64,000 bases of DNA from Gammaproteobacteria bacterium (GTDB taxonomy: Bacteria; Pseudomonadota; Gammaproteobacteria; Nevskiales; Nevskiaceae). Both the position numbers and the translations under genes were made by a program. The stretch spans positions 360,841 through 424,840 of the forward strand of contig JAPLSB010000017.1 in NCBI GenBank assembly GCA_026398875.1. Direction: 5' to 3'. Each line of letters begins with the position of its first letter. The stretch's first letter is position 1. A model generated the notes under the pieces. The model was not told the DNA's origin, did not search any database, and saw only the letters and a list, made by a program, of their open reading frames with translations. This document shows, in pieces, positions 47,695-56,546 of the stretch.

Positions 47695-48768
47695 TCAGGC
47701 TTCGATCGGCGCCTGCGCCGGCTGGGTCGCGACGCGCGGCAGGCCGCTGGCGGTGCGCTTGAACAGAAAGCGCAACCAGGTGTTGCTGCGAATGCCGATC
47801 GAGGTCAGCGCCATCGTCCACATCACCGAGCGGCGCGAGATCTTGACGTCGTTGGCCGTGCGGTAGCCCGGCGTGGCGACGATCTTGCGCAAGGTGAGCA
47901 GCGCCATGCCGATGTTCCAAGCGCAGAACTTGCGGATACCGGTATCGCTCGGCGCGATCGCCAGCGTGAACTCCAGCGCGTAGCCGAGCTGCGCATGCGT
48001 GACCGCAACCAGCTCGTGCAGCGCACGGGTCATTGCCGGGTCCTGCTGCGACGGATCAAGGCGGCTCAGGTCGATGCCGTGCTGAGCGAATTCCTGCGCC
48101 GGCATCCAGCTGACACCGCGAGCACGGTCTTCCCAGATGTCCTTGAGAATGTTGGTCATCTGCAGGCCCTGGCCAAACGCCACGGCATAGCGGGTCAGGT
48201 CATCGCCACGGCGGGCGGTGTCCGGTGCGTAGGCGCAGAACAGGTCGCGCAGCATTTCGCCGACGACACCGGCCACGTAGTAGCAGTAGCGGCCAAGATC
48301 GGGCAGATCGCGCAGGCCCTGCGGGCCGGCCTGCATCGAATAGCGATGCATGCCGCGGCACATGATGCGCACGCAGCGTTCGATCGCGGCACGGGCGGCC
48401 GGCTCGAAGCTGTTGGTCATCGTCAGCACCATCTGGGTGTTGCGAACCAGCTCGACTTCGGTCGGCAAGGTCGCCGGCGACAGCTTGGCCGCCAGTTCGT
48501 CGACAAACGCCGTCACCGACCCGCGACCGCCGACCAGATCGGCAAAGGCTTCGGTCAGCCGGACCTTGTCATCGGACGACAGCGCCGGCTCGTCCTCGAT
48601 GGTGTCGGCGATGCGGCACAGCAGGTAGGCATTGGACACCACCCCACCGAGCGGCTGCGGCAGCTGCGGGATGGTCAGCGCGAAGGTGCGCGACACGCCG
48701 GGCAGGATGTGTGCCTGAAACGCGGACGCGATCAACAGCGCATCCGTGGTTGAGTGCTCAATCGTCAT
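47695..48768 (-). CDS. sqs: Squalene synthase (farnesyl-diphosphate farnesyltransferase type)
   Basis: 357 residues. Two Asp-rich motifs of the SQS kind: CRIADTIEDEP and NILKDIWEDRARG, plus GVSRTFALTIPQLP, AGVVGEMLRDLFCAY and RKFCAWNIGMALLTLRK, which recall eukaryotic and Methylococcus-type SQS. HpnD and CrtB proteins usually have DDIVDE at the first site. It is thus expected to make squalene from two FPP alone, with NADPH. No hpnC, hpnD or hpnE is in the window. ATG 48768 fits the family start; an upstream TTG at 48831 would add 21 residues. Confidence 0.9.
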   Translation of the reverse strand: MTIEHSTTDALLIASAFQAHILPGVSRTFALTIPQLPQPLGGVVSNAYLLCRIADTIEDEPALSSDDKVRLTEAFADLVGGRGSVTAFVDELAAKLSPATLPTEVELVRNTQMVLTMTNSFEPAARAAIERCVRIMCRGMHRYSMQAGPQGLRDLPDLGRYCYYVAGVVGEMLRDLFCAYAPDTARRGDDLTRYAVAFGQGLQMTNILKDIWEDRARGVSWMPAQEFAQHGIDLSRLDPSQQDPAMTRALHELVAVTHAQLGYALEFTLAIAPSDTGIRKFCAWNIGMALLTLRKIVATPGYRTANDVKISRRSVMWTMALTSIGIRSNTWLRFLFKRTASGLPRVATQPAQAPIEA

Positions 48769-48960
48769 CAAGAAGTTCGAGGCGTTGGCCGGACGGCGGT
48801 TCGGAGCGCGCGCCGCGATGTCGGTTCCCAACGCCGAATCGAGCGGGTCATGTGCGAGTCACGGCGTGATTTTTCATCTTTGCAGGCAAATCCGCCGGTC
48901 TTTTCTGCCGGGCATTCTAGCAATGTTGCATCGCAGTGCGTCGGACGCCCGGCCCGCCAC

Positions 48961-48978
48961 TGTCCCGCGAACGGGACA
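48961..48978 (-). terminator. Stem-loop downstream of apt
   Basis: Seven-bp stem TGTCCCG/CGGGACA with a CGAA tetraloop, 22 bp past the apt stop. No T-run. It probably forms the apt mRNA 3' end and separates it from the squalene synthase promoter region (48769-49000). Confidence 0.45.
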
Positions 48979-49000
48979 CTGCGGCTGCCCGACCCGGCGT

Positions 49001-49546
<546 letters not shown>

Positions 49547-49724
49547 GGCATTCGAAAGGCGTGGTGAGGCAGGCGGTGGCAATCGCGCTGCTTGTTCGGG
49601 CTTGGCGGTTCGGTTCACACTTCGCGCCCCTGAAAAGCAGGCCAGACCGACCGTACCCGGAAGTTTGGCAGCTTCGTGCAGCGCCCGTCAGCGACGCGGC
49701 GCGCCCCACCATCGAGTGCCGCTC

Positions 49725-50624
49725 TTGAACCACGCAGCCCGTTTCGCCGATCGCTTGCCCGCTTACCGCAGCCGCCTTGATGCGGCGCTCGATCAGGCGC
49801 TGCCGCCGCTCGGCACCGACCCCGCCGCGCTGCATGAAGCGATGCGCTACACCTGCAACGGCGGCAAGCGTCTGCGCGCGCTGCTGGTCTACGCCGCTGG
49901 CGAAGCGCTGGGCCTCGATGCCGCGCTGCTCGATGCGCCGGCGGTCGCCGTCGAGCTGATTCACGCCTACTCGCTGGTGCACGACGATCTGCCGGCAATG
50001 GATGACGACGACCTGCGCCGCGGCCAGCCGACCGTGCACAAGGTCTGGGACGACGCGATGGGCGTGCTGGTCGGCGATGCGCTGCAGACGCTGGCTTTCG
50101 AAACGCTGACCCGCGACATCCCGGCCGATGGCGAAGCCGCGCGCCGCCTGCTCGGCGTGATTGCCGCACTCGGCCATGCGTCCGGCTCGATGGGCATGGT
50201 CGGCGGCCAGGCCGTCGACATCGAATCGGAAGGTCGGCGCATTCCGCTGGAGCGTCTGAAGTCGCTGCATGCCCGCAAGACCGGCGCACTGATCCTGGCC
50301 TGTCTGAAGATGCCGCTGGCGCTGGCGGCACCGTCCGCCAGCGTGGTCACTGCGCTGTCGGATTACGGCCGCCTGCTCGGGCTGGCCTACCAGATCCAGG
50401 ACGATGTGCTCGACATCACCCAGTCCACCGAACAGCTCGGCAAGACCGCCGGCAAGGACGTGGCGCAGGAGAAGTCGACCTACCCCGCCCTGCTCGGCTT
50501 CGATGCCGCCAAGGCACTGGCCGAATCGACGTTCGCCGAAGCCCGCTCGGCACTCGATGCGCTGGGCGACAAGGCCGATGGCCTGCGCTGGCTGACCCTG
50601 GAAATCCAGGGCCGCAATCACTGA
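49725..50624 (+). CDS. ispA: Farnesyl diphosphate synthase (short-chain prenyl synthase)
   Basis: Builds FPP from IPP and DMAPP. 299 residues. First Asp motif HDDLPAMDDDDLRRG with two aromatics-free positions before it, second motif YQIQDDVLD, plus GGKRLRALLVY and GMVGGQAVD. TTG 49725 with GAG 8 bases upstream is preferred; GTG 49716 is possible. It supplies the substrate of the squalene synthase encoded 1 kb away. Confidence 0.94.
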   Translation: MNHAARFADRLPAYRSRLDAALDQALPPLGTDPAALHEAMRYTCNGGKRLRALLVYAAGEALGLDAALLDAPAVAVELIHAYSLVHDDLPAMDDDDLRRGQPTVHKVWDDAMGVLVGDALQTLAFETLTRDIPADGEAARRLLGVIAALGHASGSMGMVGGQAVDIESEGRRIPLERLKSLHARKTGALILACLKMPLALAAPSASVVTALSDYGRLLGLAYQIQDDVLDITQSTEQLGKTAGKDVAQEKSTYPALLGFDAAKALAESTFAEARSALDALGDKADGLRWLTLEIQGRNH

Positions 50625-50897
50625 AAGGGTTTGCGCGGGCCCTGATGCCCGGCAGTGATGCGCGGCACTGGCCGCCTGCTTGCGGCCCGAAACCGCCAGT
50701 AGCCGGCGTGTCGACCGGTTGACCGGCACCGACGGGAATCACCGACAGCGCCATGGCGATCCGGCGCTCGGCAACGCCTGCAACAGGCGATCTTGCTGCA
50801 GCATGCACAGCCCGCCGCCGTCCGGATGACGGCCCCGGTGGCCGCTGGCACACTCGCCGCCCGACGCTCTGCACATCACTCGCCCGAGGCTCGCCGC
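50625..50897. other. Gene-free gap before modA
   Basis: 273 bp. Contains a short hairpin CCGGT/ACCGG near 50717-50728. No ModE-type palindrome, no convincing molybdenum-cofactor riboswitch and no clear promoter is seen. Confidence 0.4.
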
Positions 50898-51653
50898 ATG
50901 ACGCTGATCCGCACGCTGATCGCCGCACTGTCGCTGACTGCCTCCAGCTTCGTTGCCGCGGCACCGGACGCCTTGCTGATCGGCGCGGTGCCCAGCCTCG
51001 GCCCGGCCATCGACGTGCTGCAGCAGCGCTTCGCCGAGACGCATCCCGAGGTGACGATCAAGGTCCGCATCGCCCCCGGCGCAACGCTGGCGAACACCGG
51101 CGCCGCAGACGCACCTGGCTTGTTGCTGCTCGACAGCCGCGAACGTGCCGCGCCGCTCGCGGTGGGCGACAGCCTGACCGTGCTCGGCGACGGCCTGCTT
51201 GCGATCTACACCAACACGCCGGGCATCAACACCGGCCGCGGCGCACCGCTGTTCATTGCCGACTACATCACCGGCATCGCGATCGGTGATCCGGCGACCT
51301 CGCCGTTCGGCGCGATCACCCGCAGCGTCATGGATCGTCTGACGGTGCTGGAAACCGCCGAGCGCAAGTTCAAGCCGTTCGCCGATGACGCCGCCGCAGC
51401 GGCGGCGGTCAAGGCCGCACAGGTCGATATCGGCCTGATCCCGGTGCCGCTGCTGGTGTCGGCGGCTTATCGCAACGCGGGTTCATCGACGGCGCTGCCG
51501 CTGGGCCTGTACACGCCGGCCACCTACGTCGCGCTGATCACCGCAGCGGGCCAGGATTCCGCAGCCGCACGCGCCTTCATCGCTTTCCTGCGCGCCGACA
51601 GCACGCGGCCGCTGCTGACCGAAGTCGGCATTCCGCCGGCATCGGTGCCGTGA
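50898..51653 (+). CDS. modA: Molybdate-type ABC transporter substrate-binding protein
   Basis: 251 residues. Signal peptide MTLIRTLIAALSLTASSFVAAA with cleavage before APDAL. The mature part has the ModA layout: SLGPAIDVLQQRFAETHP, AIYTNTPG, IAIGDPATSPFG and VDIGLIPVPLL, with the C-terminal AARAFIAFLRADSTRPLL. The anion-binding serine in the usual N-terminal GAS motif is not obvious, so specificity for molybdate is likely but unproven. modB follows 4 bp later. Confidence 0.82.
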   Translation: MTLIRTLIAALSLTASSFVAAAPDALLIGAVPSLGPAIDVLQQRFAETHPEVTIKVRIAPGATLANTGAADAPGLLLLDSRERAAPLAVGDSLTVLGDGLLAIYTNTPGINTGRGAPLFIADYITGIAIGDPATSPFGAITRSVMDRLTVLETAERKFKPFADDAAAAAAVKAAQVDIGLIPVPLLVSAAYRNAGSSTALPLGLYTPATYVALITAAGQDSAAARAFIAFLRADSTRPLLTEVGIPPASVP

Positions 51654-51657
51654 CCGG

Positions 51658-52374
51658 ATGAGCGATGCGCCGACGTTCGCGGCGGTCACGCCGGCGCTGT
51701 GGCAATCGCTGGGGTTGACCCTGCGGCTGGCCGCGATCTCGACCTTGATCCTGCTCGTCGTCGCGCTGCCGCTGGCCGGCTGGCTGGACCGCACACGGTT
51801 GCGCATCGCGCCGTGGATCGAAGCGCTGGTGACGCTGCCGATCGTGCTCCCGCCGACGGTGATCGGCTTCTACCTGCTGGTCGGCTTCGGCAGCGGCAGC
51901 GTGCTTGGCGATGGCTGGCGCAGCGTGTTCGGCAACTCGCTGGCATTCAGCTTTTCGGGTCTGGTGGTCGGCTCGGTGATCTACAGCCTGCCGTTCGCGG
52001 TACAGCCGATCCAGAACGCGATTCGCGATGTCGACGCCGCCCTGATCGAAGCCGGCTGCGCGCTCGGTGCGCGGCCACGGCAGGTGTTCTGGCGCGTGAT
52101 CGTGCCGGCCGCGCGCAACGGCGTGCTGACCGGCGCCGCGCTGAGCTTCGCGCACACCATCGGCGAATTCGGCGTGGTGCTGATGCTCGGCGGCAACATT
52201 CCGGGCAGCACGCGCGTGGCATCGATAGCGCTGTACGACGAAACCCAGGTGCTGAACTATCCGGTAGCGCACAGCTATGCACTGCTGCTGCTGGCGATCG
52301 CATTCGCGATGCTGCTGCTGATCGGCCTGTTGCGCCGCAGCCCCCGGCAGCTGGCGCGCCCGAAGCTGCGCTGA
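51658..52374 (+). CDS. modB: Molybdate ABC transporter permease ModB
   Basis: 238 residues with five helices. Features: LPIVLPPTVIGFYLLV, the permease loop EAGCALGARPRQVFWRVIVPAARNGVLTG, and FAHTIGEFGVVLMLGGNIPG, which is typical of ModB. No modC ATPase follows; the next gene is a phosphatase. The ATPase must come from elsewhere or the system is incomplete. Confidence 0.92.
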   Translation: MSDAPTFAAVTPALWQSLGLTLRLAAISTLILLVVALPLAGWLDRTRLRIAPWIEALVTLPIVLPPTVIGFYLLVGFGSGSVLGDGWRSVFGNSLAFSFSGLVVGSVIYSLPFAVQPIQNAIRDVDAALIEAGCALGARPRQVFWRVIVPAARNGVLTGAALSFAHTIGEFGVVLMLGGNIPGSTRVASIALYDETQVLNYPVAHSYALLLLAIAFAMLLLIGLLRRSPRQLARPKLR

Positions 52375-52447
52375 GCCGTCACCGCCCGCGGCGTCACCGC
52401 CGTGTCATCAGCGCTGGCGAGCATTCCGCTTTGCCCGGAATGCCGCG

Positions 52448-54067
52448 ATGCCGCCCCCGTTCAGCCGCCGTGACCTGCTGAAATCCGCTGCCTCGGCGCT
52501 GCTGCCGACGCTCGCCGCCTGCAACGGCGCCAGCGTGCCGACTGTGGTTGCCGCCCGTTTCGATCACGGTGTCGCCAGCGGCGATCCGCTGCCCGATGCG
52601 GTGATCCTGTGGACGCGCGCCACGCCGGCATCGGCCGATCCAGCTGCCACAGTGGCCGTTGACTGGCTGATCGCCCGCGATCCGGAACTGCGCGACATCG
52701 CAGCGCGCGGACGGGTATTCACCAGCGCCGACGCCGACTGGACCGTCAAGGTCGACGCCACTGGCCTGACGCCCGGCACCCGCTACTGGTACCGCTTCAG
52801 CAGCGGCGATGCGCAGTCGTCGATCGGCCGCACGCGTACGGCGCCGGTTGGCGCTGTCCCTCAACTGCGCTTTGCACTCGTCACCTGCTCGGACTATTCG
52901 CAGGGTCTGTTCAACGTCTATCGCCGCGTTGCTGCGCGTGACGATCTGCAGGCGGTGCTTCACTTGGGCGACTACATCTACGAGAACGGCGCCCAGGACC
53001 GCGTGCGGCCACAGGTTCCGGCACGCGAAACGATCACCCTCGCCGACTACCGCGAACGGTATGCAACCGTGCGCAGCGATGCCGACTTGCAGGCGCTGCA
53101 CGCCGCGCATCCGATGATCTGGGTCTGGGACGATCACGAACTGGCCAACAACAGCTGGCGCGATGGCGCGGAGGCGCACGATCCGGCCAGCGAAGGCCCG
53201 TTCGCCGAGCGCCGCGCCAGCGCATTCCGCGCAGCGCACGAATGGCTGCCGATCCGTACGCCCAGCCCCGGCGACTTGTCGGTGATCTATCGCCGCTTTG
53301 CGTTCGGTGATCTGGCACAGCTGACGATGCTCGACACCCGCCATGTCGGCCGCGATCAGCCGCTGCCGCCGAACAGCCTGCTTGGCGACAACGTCGGCGT
53401 GTTCACGCAGCGCGGCGCGTTCGCCGATCCGGCGCGGCAGTTGCTCGGCACTCCGCAGGAGCAATGGCTGGCCGAATCGCTGGCCGCGTCGACCGCGCAA
53501 TGGCAGCTGATCGGCAACCAGGTCTATTTCTCGCCCCTGAAGCTGCTCGGCGCGCCGCGGGCGCTGGGCAGCAGCCTGTTCGTATCGGCCGACAAGTGGG
53601 ACGGCTACGAGCCGGCCCGCGACCGCGTGCTGGCAATGCTGGCCAAGGTCCGCAACCCGGTGATCCTGACCGGCGATGCCCACGAGGCCTACGCCTTCGA
53701 CGTCACGCCGGACCCGAACAGCACGAACTACAACGCGATCACCGGCGCGGGCTCGCAAGCCGTGGAGTTCGTTGTCACCTCGACGACCTCGCGCGGCGAC
53801 GCGCCTGCCGGCGATTCGCTGAGCGGGCTGATCCAGCGCGTTGCCGCCGGGTTGGAAGACACGGTCGAGCAACTGCTGCGGCTCAGCAATCCGCACCTGA
53901 AGCACTTCAACAACCGGCTCAACGGCTACTGCGTGCTCGATGTCACGCCCGCGCGCTGCGCCACCGAGTTCTGGACCGTGCCGGTCGTCGGCACCGCCAG
54001 CGACGCCGAAGGGCTCGATGCGGTCTGGATCTGCGACGACGGCAGCAAGCGGCTGCGGCGCGGCTGA
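52448..54067 (+). CDS. phoD: PhoD-like alkaline phosphatase / phosphodiesterase
   Basis: 539 residues. Tat signal SRRDLLKSAASALLPTLAAC; the cysteine suggests a Tat-exported lipoprotein. An N-terminal beta domain (FDHGVASGDPLPDAVILWTR) comes before the metallophosphatase core: VTCSDYSQGLFN, LHLGDYIYENG, VWDDHELANNSW and LTGDAHEAYAF. Acts outside the cytoplasm on phosphate esters, complementing the pst importer. A weak Pho-box-like 11-bp direct repeat lies at 52390-52407. Confidence 0.92.
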   Translation: MPPPFSRRDLLKSAASALLPTLAACNGASVPTVVAARFDHGVASGDPLPDAVILWTRATPASADPAATVAVDWLIARDPELRDIAARGRVFTSADADWTVKVDATGLTPGTRYWYRFSSGDAQSSIGRTRTAPVGAVPQLRFALVTCSDYSQGLFNVYRRVAARDDLQAVLHLGDYIYENGAQDRVRPQVPARETITLADYRERYATVRSDADLQALHAAHPMIWVWDDHELANNSWRDGAEAHDPASEGPFAERRASAFRAAHEWLPIRTPSPGDLSVIYRRFAFGDLAQLTMLDTRHVGRDQPLPPNSLLGDNVGVFTQRGAFADPARQLLGTPQEQWLAESLAASTAQWQLIGNQVYFSPLKLLGAPRALGSSLFVSADKWDGYEPARDRVLAMLAKVRNPVILTGDAHEAYAFDVTPDPNSTNYNAITGAGSQAVEFVVTSTTSRGDAPAGDSLSGLIQRVAAGLEDTVEQLLRLSNPHLKHFNNRLNGYCVLDVTPARCATEFWTVPVVGTASDAEGLDAVWICDDGSKRLRRG

Positions 54068-54092
54068 CTTGCTTGGCAGACAATCGACGCTA

Positions 54093-54117
54093 GATATACA
54101 GTTTCAATATGTATATC
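54093..54117 (+). promoter_or_regulatory. Palindromic operator/promoter of the AbrB-PIN toxin-antitoxin operon
   Basis: Inverted repeat GATATAC/GTATATC with arms spaced 11 bases, an AT-rich island in GC-rich DNA. It overlaps plausible -10 hexamers and sits 19 bp before the antitoxin ATG. Autorepression by the antitoxin is the usual arrangement. Confidence 0.5.
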
Positions 54118-54135
54118 CGCGTGAGGAGCACCGCG

Positions 54136-54384
54136 ATGCAACTGTCGAAATGGGGCAATAGCCTGGCTGTGCGGCTGCCGGCAGCGGTAGTCGACGCGCT
54201 GGCGTTGAAGGAAGGCGACGACATCGAAATCACCATCGCCGGTGCTGCGCGGTTCGAGATCAGCCGCAAGCCGGATCGGGTCGACATGCTGTCGGCGCTG
54301 CGCCGTTTCCGCGGCACGCTGCCCGCCGACTTCCGGTTCGATCGTGATGCGATCAATACGCGCGACACTGACATCCCGGCATGA
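54136..54384 (+). CDS. vapB: AbrB/MazE-type antitoxin (VapB)
   Basis: 82 residues: a SpoVT/AbrB swapped-hairpin DNA-binding domain (MQLSKWGNSLAVRLPAAVV, then LKEGDDIEITI) and a C-terminal toxin-binding tail (DFRFDRDAIN). A GAGGAG ribosome site 7 bases before ATG 54136 fixes the start. It overlaps the PIN toxin by ATGA. Confidence 0.9.
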   Translation: MQLSKWGNSLAVRLPAAVVDALALKEGDDIEITIAGAARFEISRKPDRVDMLSALRRFRGTLPADFRFDRDAINTRDTDIPA

Positions 54385-54794
54385 CCCGCACGCGGGCATT
54401 CTTCGACAGCAACATCCCGCTTTACCTGCTCTCAGAAGACGCCGCAAAGGCCGACCGCGCCGAAGCGCTGATTGCGCAGGGCGGCGTAATCAGCGTGCAG
54501 GTGCTGAATGAGTCGGCGCGGGTGCTGTCGCGCAAGCGTTTGCTGAACTGGGACGCAATCGATGAATTCCTGCGCACCCTCCGTGCAGTTTGCGAAGTAC
54601 GCCCGCTAACCGTCGAGACGCATGAACAGGCGCTCGTGCTGGCTCGCCGCCACAGCTTTTCGTTCTTCGACGCAGTGATCGTGGCCAGCGCGCTCGAAGC
54701 AGGCTGCGACACGCTGTACAGCGAGGATTTCCAGCACGGCATGCGGGTCGAGGATCGGCTTTCGATCGCCAACCCATTTCGATCTGCCTTGTAG
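54381..54794 (+). CDS. vapC: PIN-domain toxin (VapC-like ribonuclease)
   Basis: 137 residues with the PIN acidic site: D in FFDSNIPLY, E in VLNESARV, D in FFDAVIVASA and D in YSEDFQHG. Expected to cleave specific RNAs when freed from the antitoxin. Complete, with no disabling mutation seen. Confidence 0.9.
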   Translation: MTRTRAFFDSNIPLYLLSEDAAKADRAEALIAQGGVISVQVLNESARVLSRKRLLNWDAIDEFLRTLRAVCEVRPLTVETHEQALVLARRHSFSFFDAVIVASALEAGCDTLYSEDFQHGMRVEDRLSIANPFRSAL

Positions 54795-54860
54795 AACGGC
54801 ATTCAGGCATGGCGCGGCGAAGGCCGGTCCAACGGCGGCGTCTTTAGCTTGAGGCGAGAC

Positions 54861-55895
54861 CTACGGGCAGGGAATCGTGTAGCGCTTGTGGATCGCCTCG
54901 ATGCCGTCAAGCACTGCCTTCGAGAGCTTTAGCTGGTGCGAGGCGATGTTCGACTGAAGCTGCTCCATCGTCGTCGCGCCAATGATGTTGGACGTCGTGA
55001 AGTGGCGGCTGGTGACAAAGGCCAGCGCCATCTGGTTCAGCGCAAGACCGTGCTGCTGGGCCAGATCGGCGTAGGCCTGCGTCGCCGCCATCGCGTGATC
55101 GCCGTTATAGCGGCTGAAGCGCGCAAACAGCGTCAGTCGCGCATTTTCCGGCCGCTGACCGTTCAGGTACTTGCCGGCGAGCATGCCGAACGCCAGTGGC
55201 GAGTACGCCAGCAGGCCAACGTCCTCGCGATGCGCGAACTCCGAAAGGCCGACCTCGAAACTGCGATTCAGCAGGCTGTACGGGTTCTGGATCGATACCG
55301 GCCGCGGCAGGGCCTGCTCGCGTGACAGCCGCAGGTATTCGGAGACACCCCAGGGCGTCTCGTTGGAAATGCCGATGTGACGCACCTTGCCGGCCTTGAC
55401 CAGCTCAGCCAGCGCACCGAGCGTTTCCTCGATCGAAGGCGCACGGCTGTCGTCACTCGGCTTGAAGCCGAGCTGACCGAAATAGTTGGTGGCGCGCGAT
55501 GGCCAGTGCACCTGATACAGGTCGATGTAATCGGTCTTCAGTCGCGTCAGCGAACTATCGCAGGCCGCCAGCACGCTGTTGCGGTCCAGCTTCGGCCCGC
55601 CACGCATGTAATCCATCTGCCCCGGCCCGGTGACCTTGGTGGCAAGGACGATGTCCTTGCGCTTGCCGGTCTTCGCGAACCAGGTACCGACGATCTCCTC
55701 GGTCCGGCCATAGGTCTCGGCTTTCGGCGGCACCGGATACATCTCGGCGACATCGAAAAAGTTGATGCCCTGCGCCACCGCGTAATCCATCTGCGCATGG
55801 CCATCGGCCTCGCTGTTCTGCTCGCCCCAAGTCATCGTGCCAAGGCAGATCGCCGAGACTTTGAGGTCGGTGCGGCCGAGGGTGCGCAGTTCCAT
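54861..55895 (-). CDS. NADP(H)-dependent aldo-keto reductase (Tas-like)
   Basis: 344 residues. The AKR start is MELRTLGRTDLKVSAICLGTMTWGEQ. The catalytic tetrad is visible as D and Y in FFDVAEMYP, K in VLATKVTG and H in QVHWPSR. The cofactor segment FTTSNIIGATTMEQL follows. The closest known type is E. coli Tas. The physiological substrate is unknown. ATG 55895 is the start; the frame upstream runs into the repeat element and is not coding. Confidence 0.92.
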   Translation of the reverse strand: MELRTLGRTDLKVSAICLGTMTWGEQNSEADGHAQMDYAVAQGINFFDVAEMYPVPPKAETYGRTEEIVGTWFAKTGKRKDIVLATKVTGPGQMDYMRGGPKLDRNSVLAACDSSLTRLKTDYIDLYQVHWPSRATNYFGQLGFKPSDDSRAPSIEETLGALAELVKAGKVRHIGISNETPWGVSEYLRLSREQALPRPVSIQNPYSLLNRSFEVGLSEFAHREDVGLLAYSPLAFGMLAGKYLNGQRPENARLTLFARFSRYNGDHAMAATQAYADLAQQHGLALNQMALAFVTSRHFTTSNIIGATTMEQLQSNIASHQLKLSKAVLDGIEAIHKRYTIPCP

Positions 55896-56077
55896 GGTCC
55901 GTTCGCTAGCTATGAAGGTAAGCGTCAAGGGTAATCGGATCGAACGGCATGCAGGCGGAGCGGGATCATCACGGGCGCATGCCGACCAACCCGGACCGCC
56001 CCTCGCCGACGAGCGCCGGAAGACCATGCGGGCCTTGGGGCGGGTCTCGATGCGCAGTACATGAGCGAAGGAAATCA

Positions 56078-56281
56078 GGCGCTGCGCGCAAGGCACAAAG
56101 GTGAAAAACAAGGAAAGCAAGGAAAGCAAGGAAAGCAAGGAAAGCAAGGAAAGCGTGTGATGCAGTGACAAGGACGAAAAAGATGGAACGCGAAACAGCA
56201 AGAGACATTCATAAAAAATCTTTTGCCGTTGCGGTTCTTTCTTTTCCCTTTCTGTTTCCTTTGCGCCTTGCGCGCAGCGCC
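56078..56281 (+). mobile_element. MITE-like inverted-repeat element, copy 1 (204 bp)
   Basis: Terminal inverted repeats of 24 bp at 56078-56101 and 56258-56281, with one mismatch. Inside, the 9-bp unit AAGGAAAGC is repeated five times in tandem, followed by a GTGTGATGCAGTGACAAGG segment and a pyrimidine-rich right half. A second copy in the same orientation is at 57243-57419. No coding capacity, so a non-autonomous element. Confidence 0.8.
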
Positions 56282-56515
56282 CCGGCTTTTGTTTCTCGCC
56301 GTCAGACTCGAACAAAGTCCAGCTAAGCGACTTCATCCCCCGACCGCAGGCGGCTCACTTCGGCGTCGGCATGGCCCCAGATTTCGCGATACCCGATCCG
56401 GGCCATTGAAACTGGATTGGCGGCGATGCAACGCGCGATGAAAGGACAGTTGACGACCAGAGCCCAACCCGCAACCACGTCTTCTGCTTGCCGAGCCTCA
56501 CGCTAGCCGCTACCG

Positions 56516-56535
56516 TGCATCGCAATTGCATCGCA
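56516..56535 (+). promoter_or_regulatory. Direct-repeat operator before the RHH antitoxin
   Basis: TGCATCGCA occurs twice with an 11-bp period (56516-56524 and 56527-56535); the junction is also palindromic (TGCAATTGCA). It lies directly before the GAGG ribosome site of the antitoxin. Ribbon-helix-helix antitoxins typically bind such close repeats to repress their own operon. Confidence 0.45.
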
Positions 56536-56546
56536 CCGAGGTCGCC

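Larger units (their letters stand above)
55896..56546. other. 651-bp gap with mobile-like repeat copy 1 and a putative TA operator
   Basis: 55896-56077 holds nothing recognisable. 56078-56281 is the first copy of an inverted-repeat element. 56282-56515 shows no ORF or strong promoter, and 56516-56535 has a direct repeat before the antitoxin. The base composition of 56100-56260 is clearly lower in G+C than the neighbouring genes. Confidence 0.6.

Noticed and set aside
45697..48753. 1018-codon plus-strand frame opposite shc and the squalene synthase
   Set aside because: Runs antisense across two real genes and the gap between them; no motif, no ribosome site, biased composition.
47695..48768. 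HpnD or phytoene synthase
   Set aside because: First Asp motif is DTIED, not DDIVDE, and the C-terminal half matches squalene synthase segments.
50700..50897. Molybdenum-cofactor riboswitch upstream of modA
   Set aside because: Some GACCGG and CCGACGG pieces recall it, but the required helices and conserved core could not be drawn.
54861..56336. N-terminal extension of the aldo-keto reductase with a Leu/Ser-rich repeat stretch
   Set aside because: The extra codons read through the MITE-like element (antisense of its 9-bp repeats). The family start is ATG 55895.
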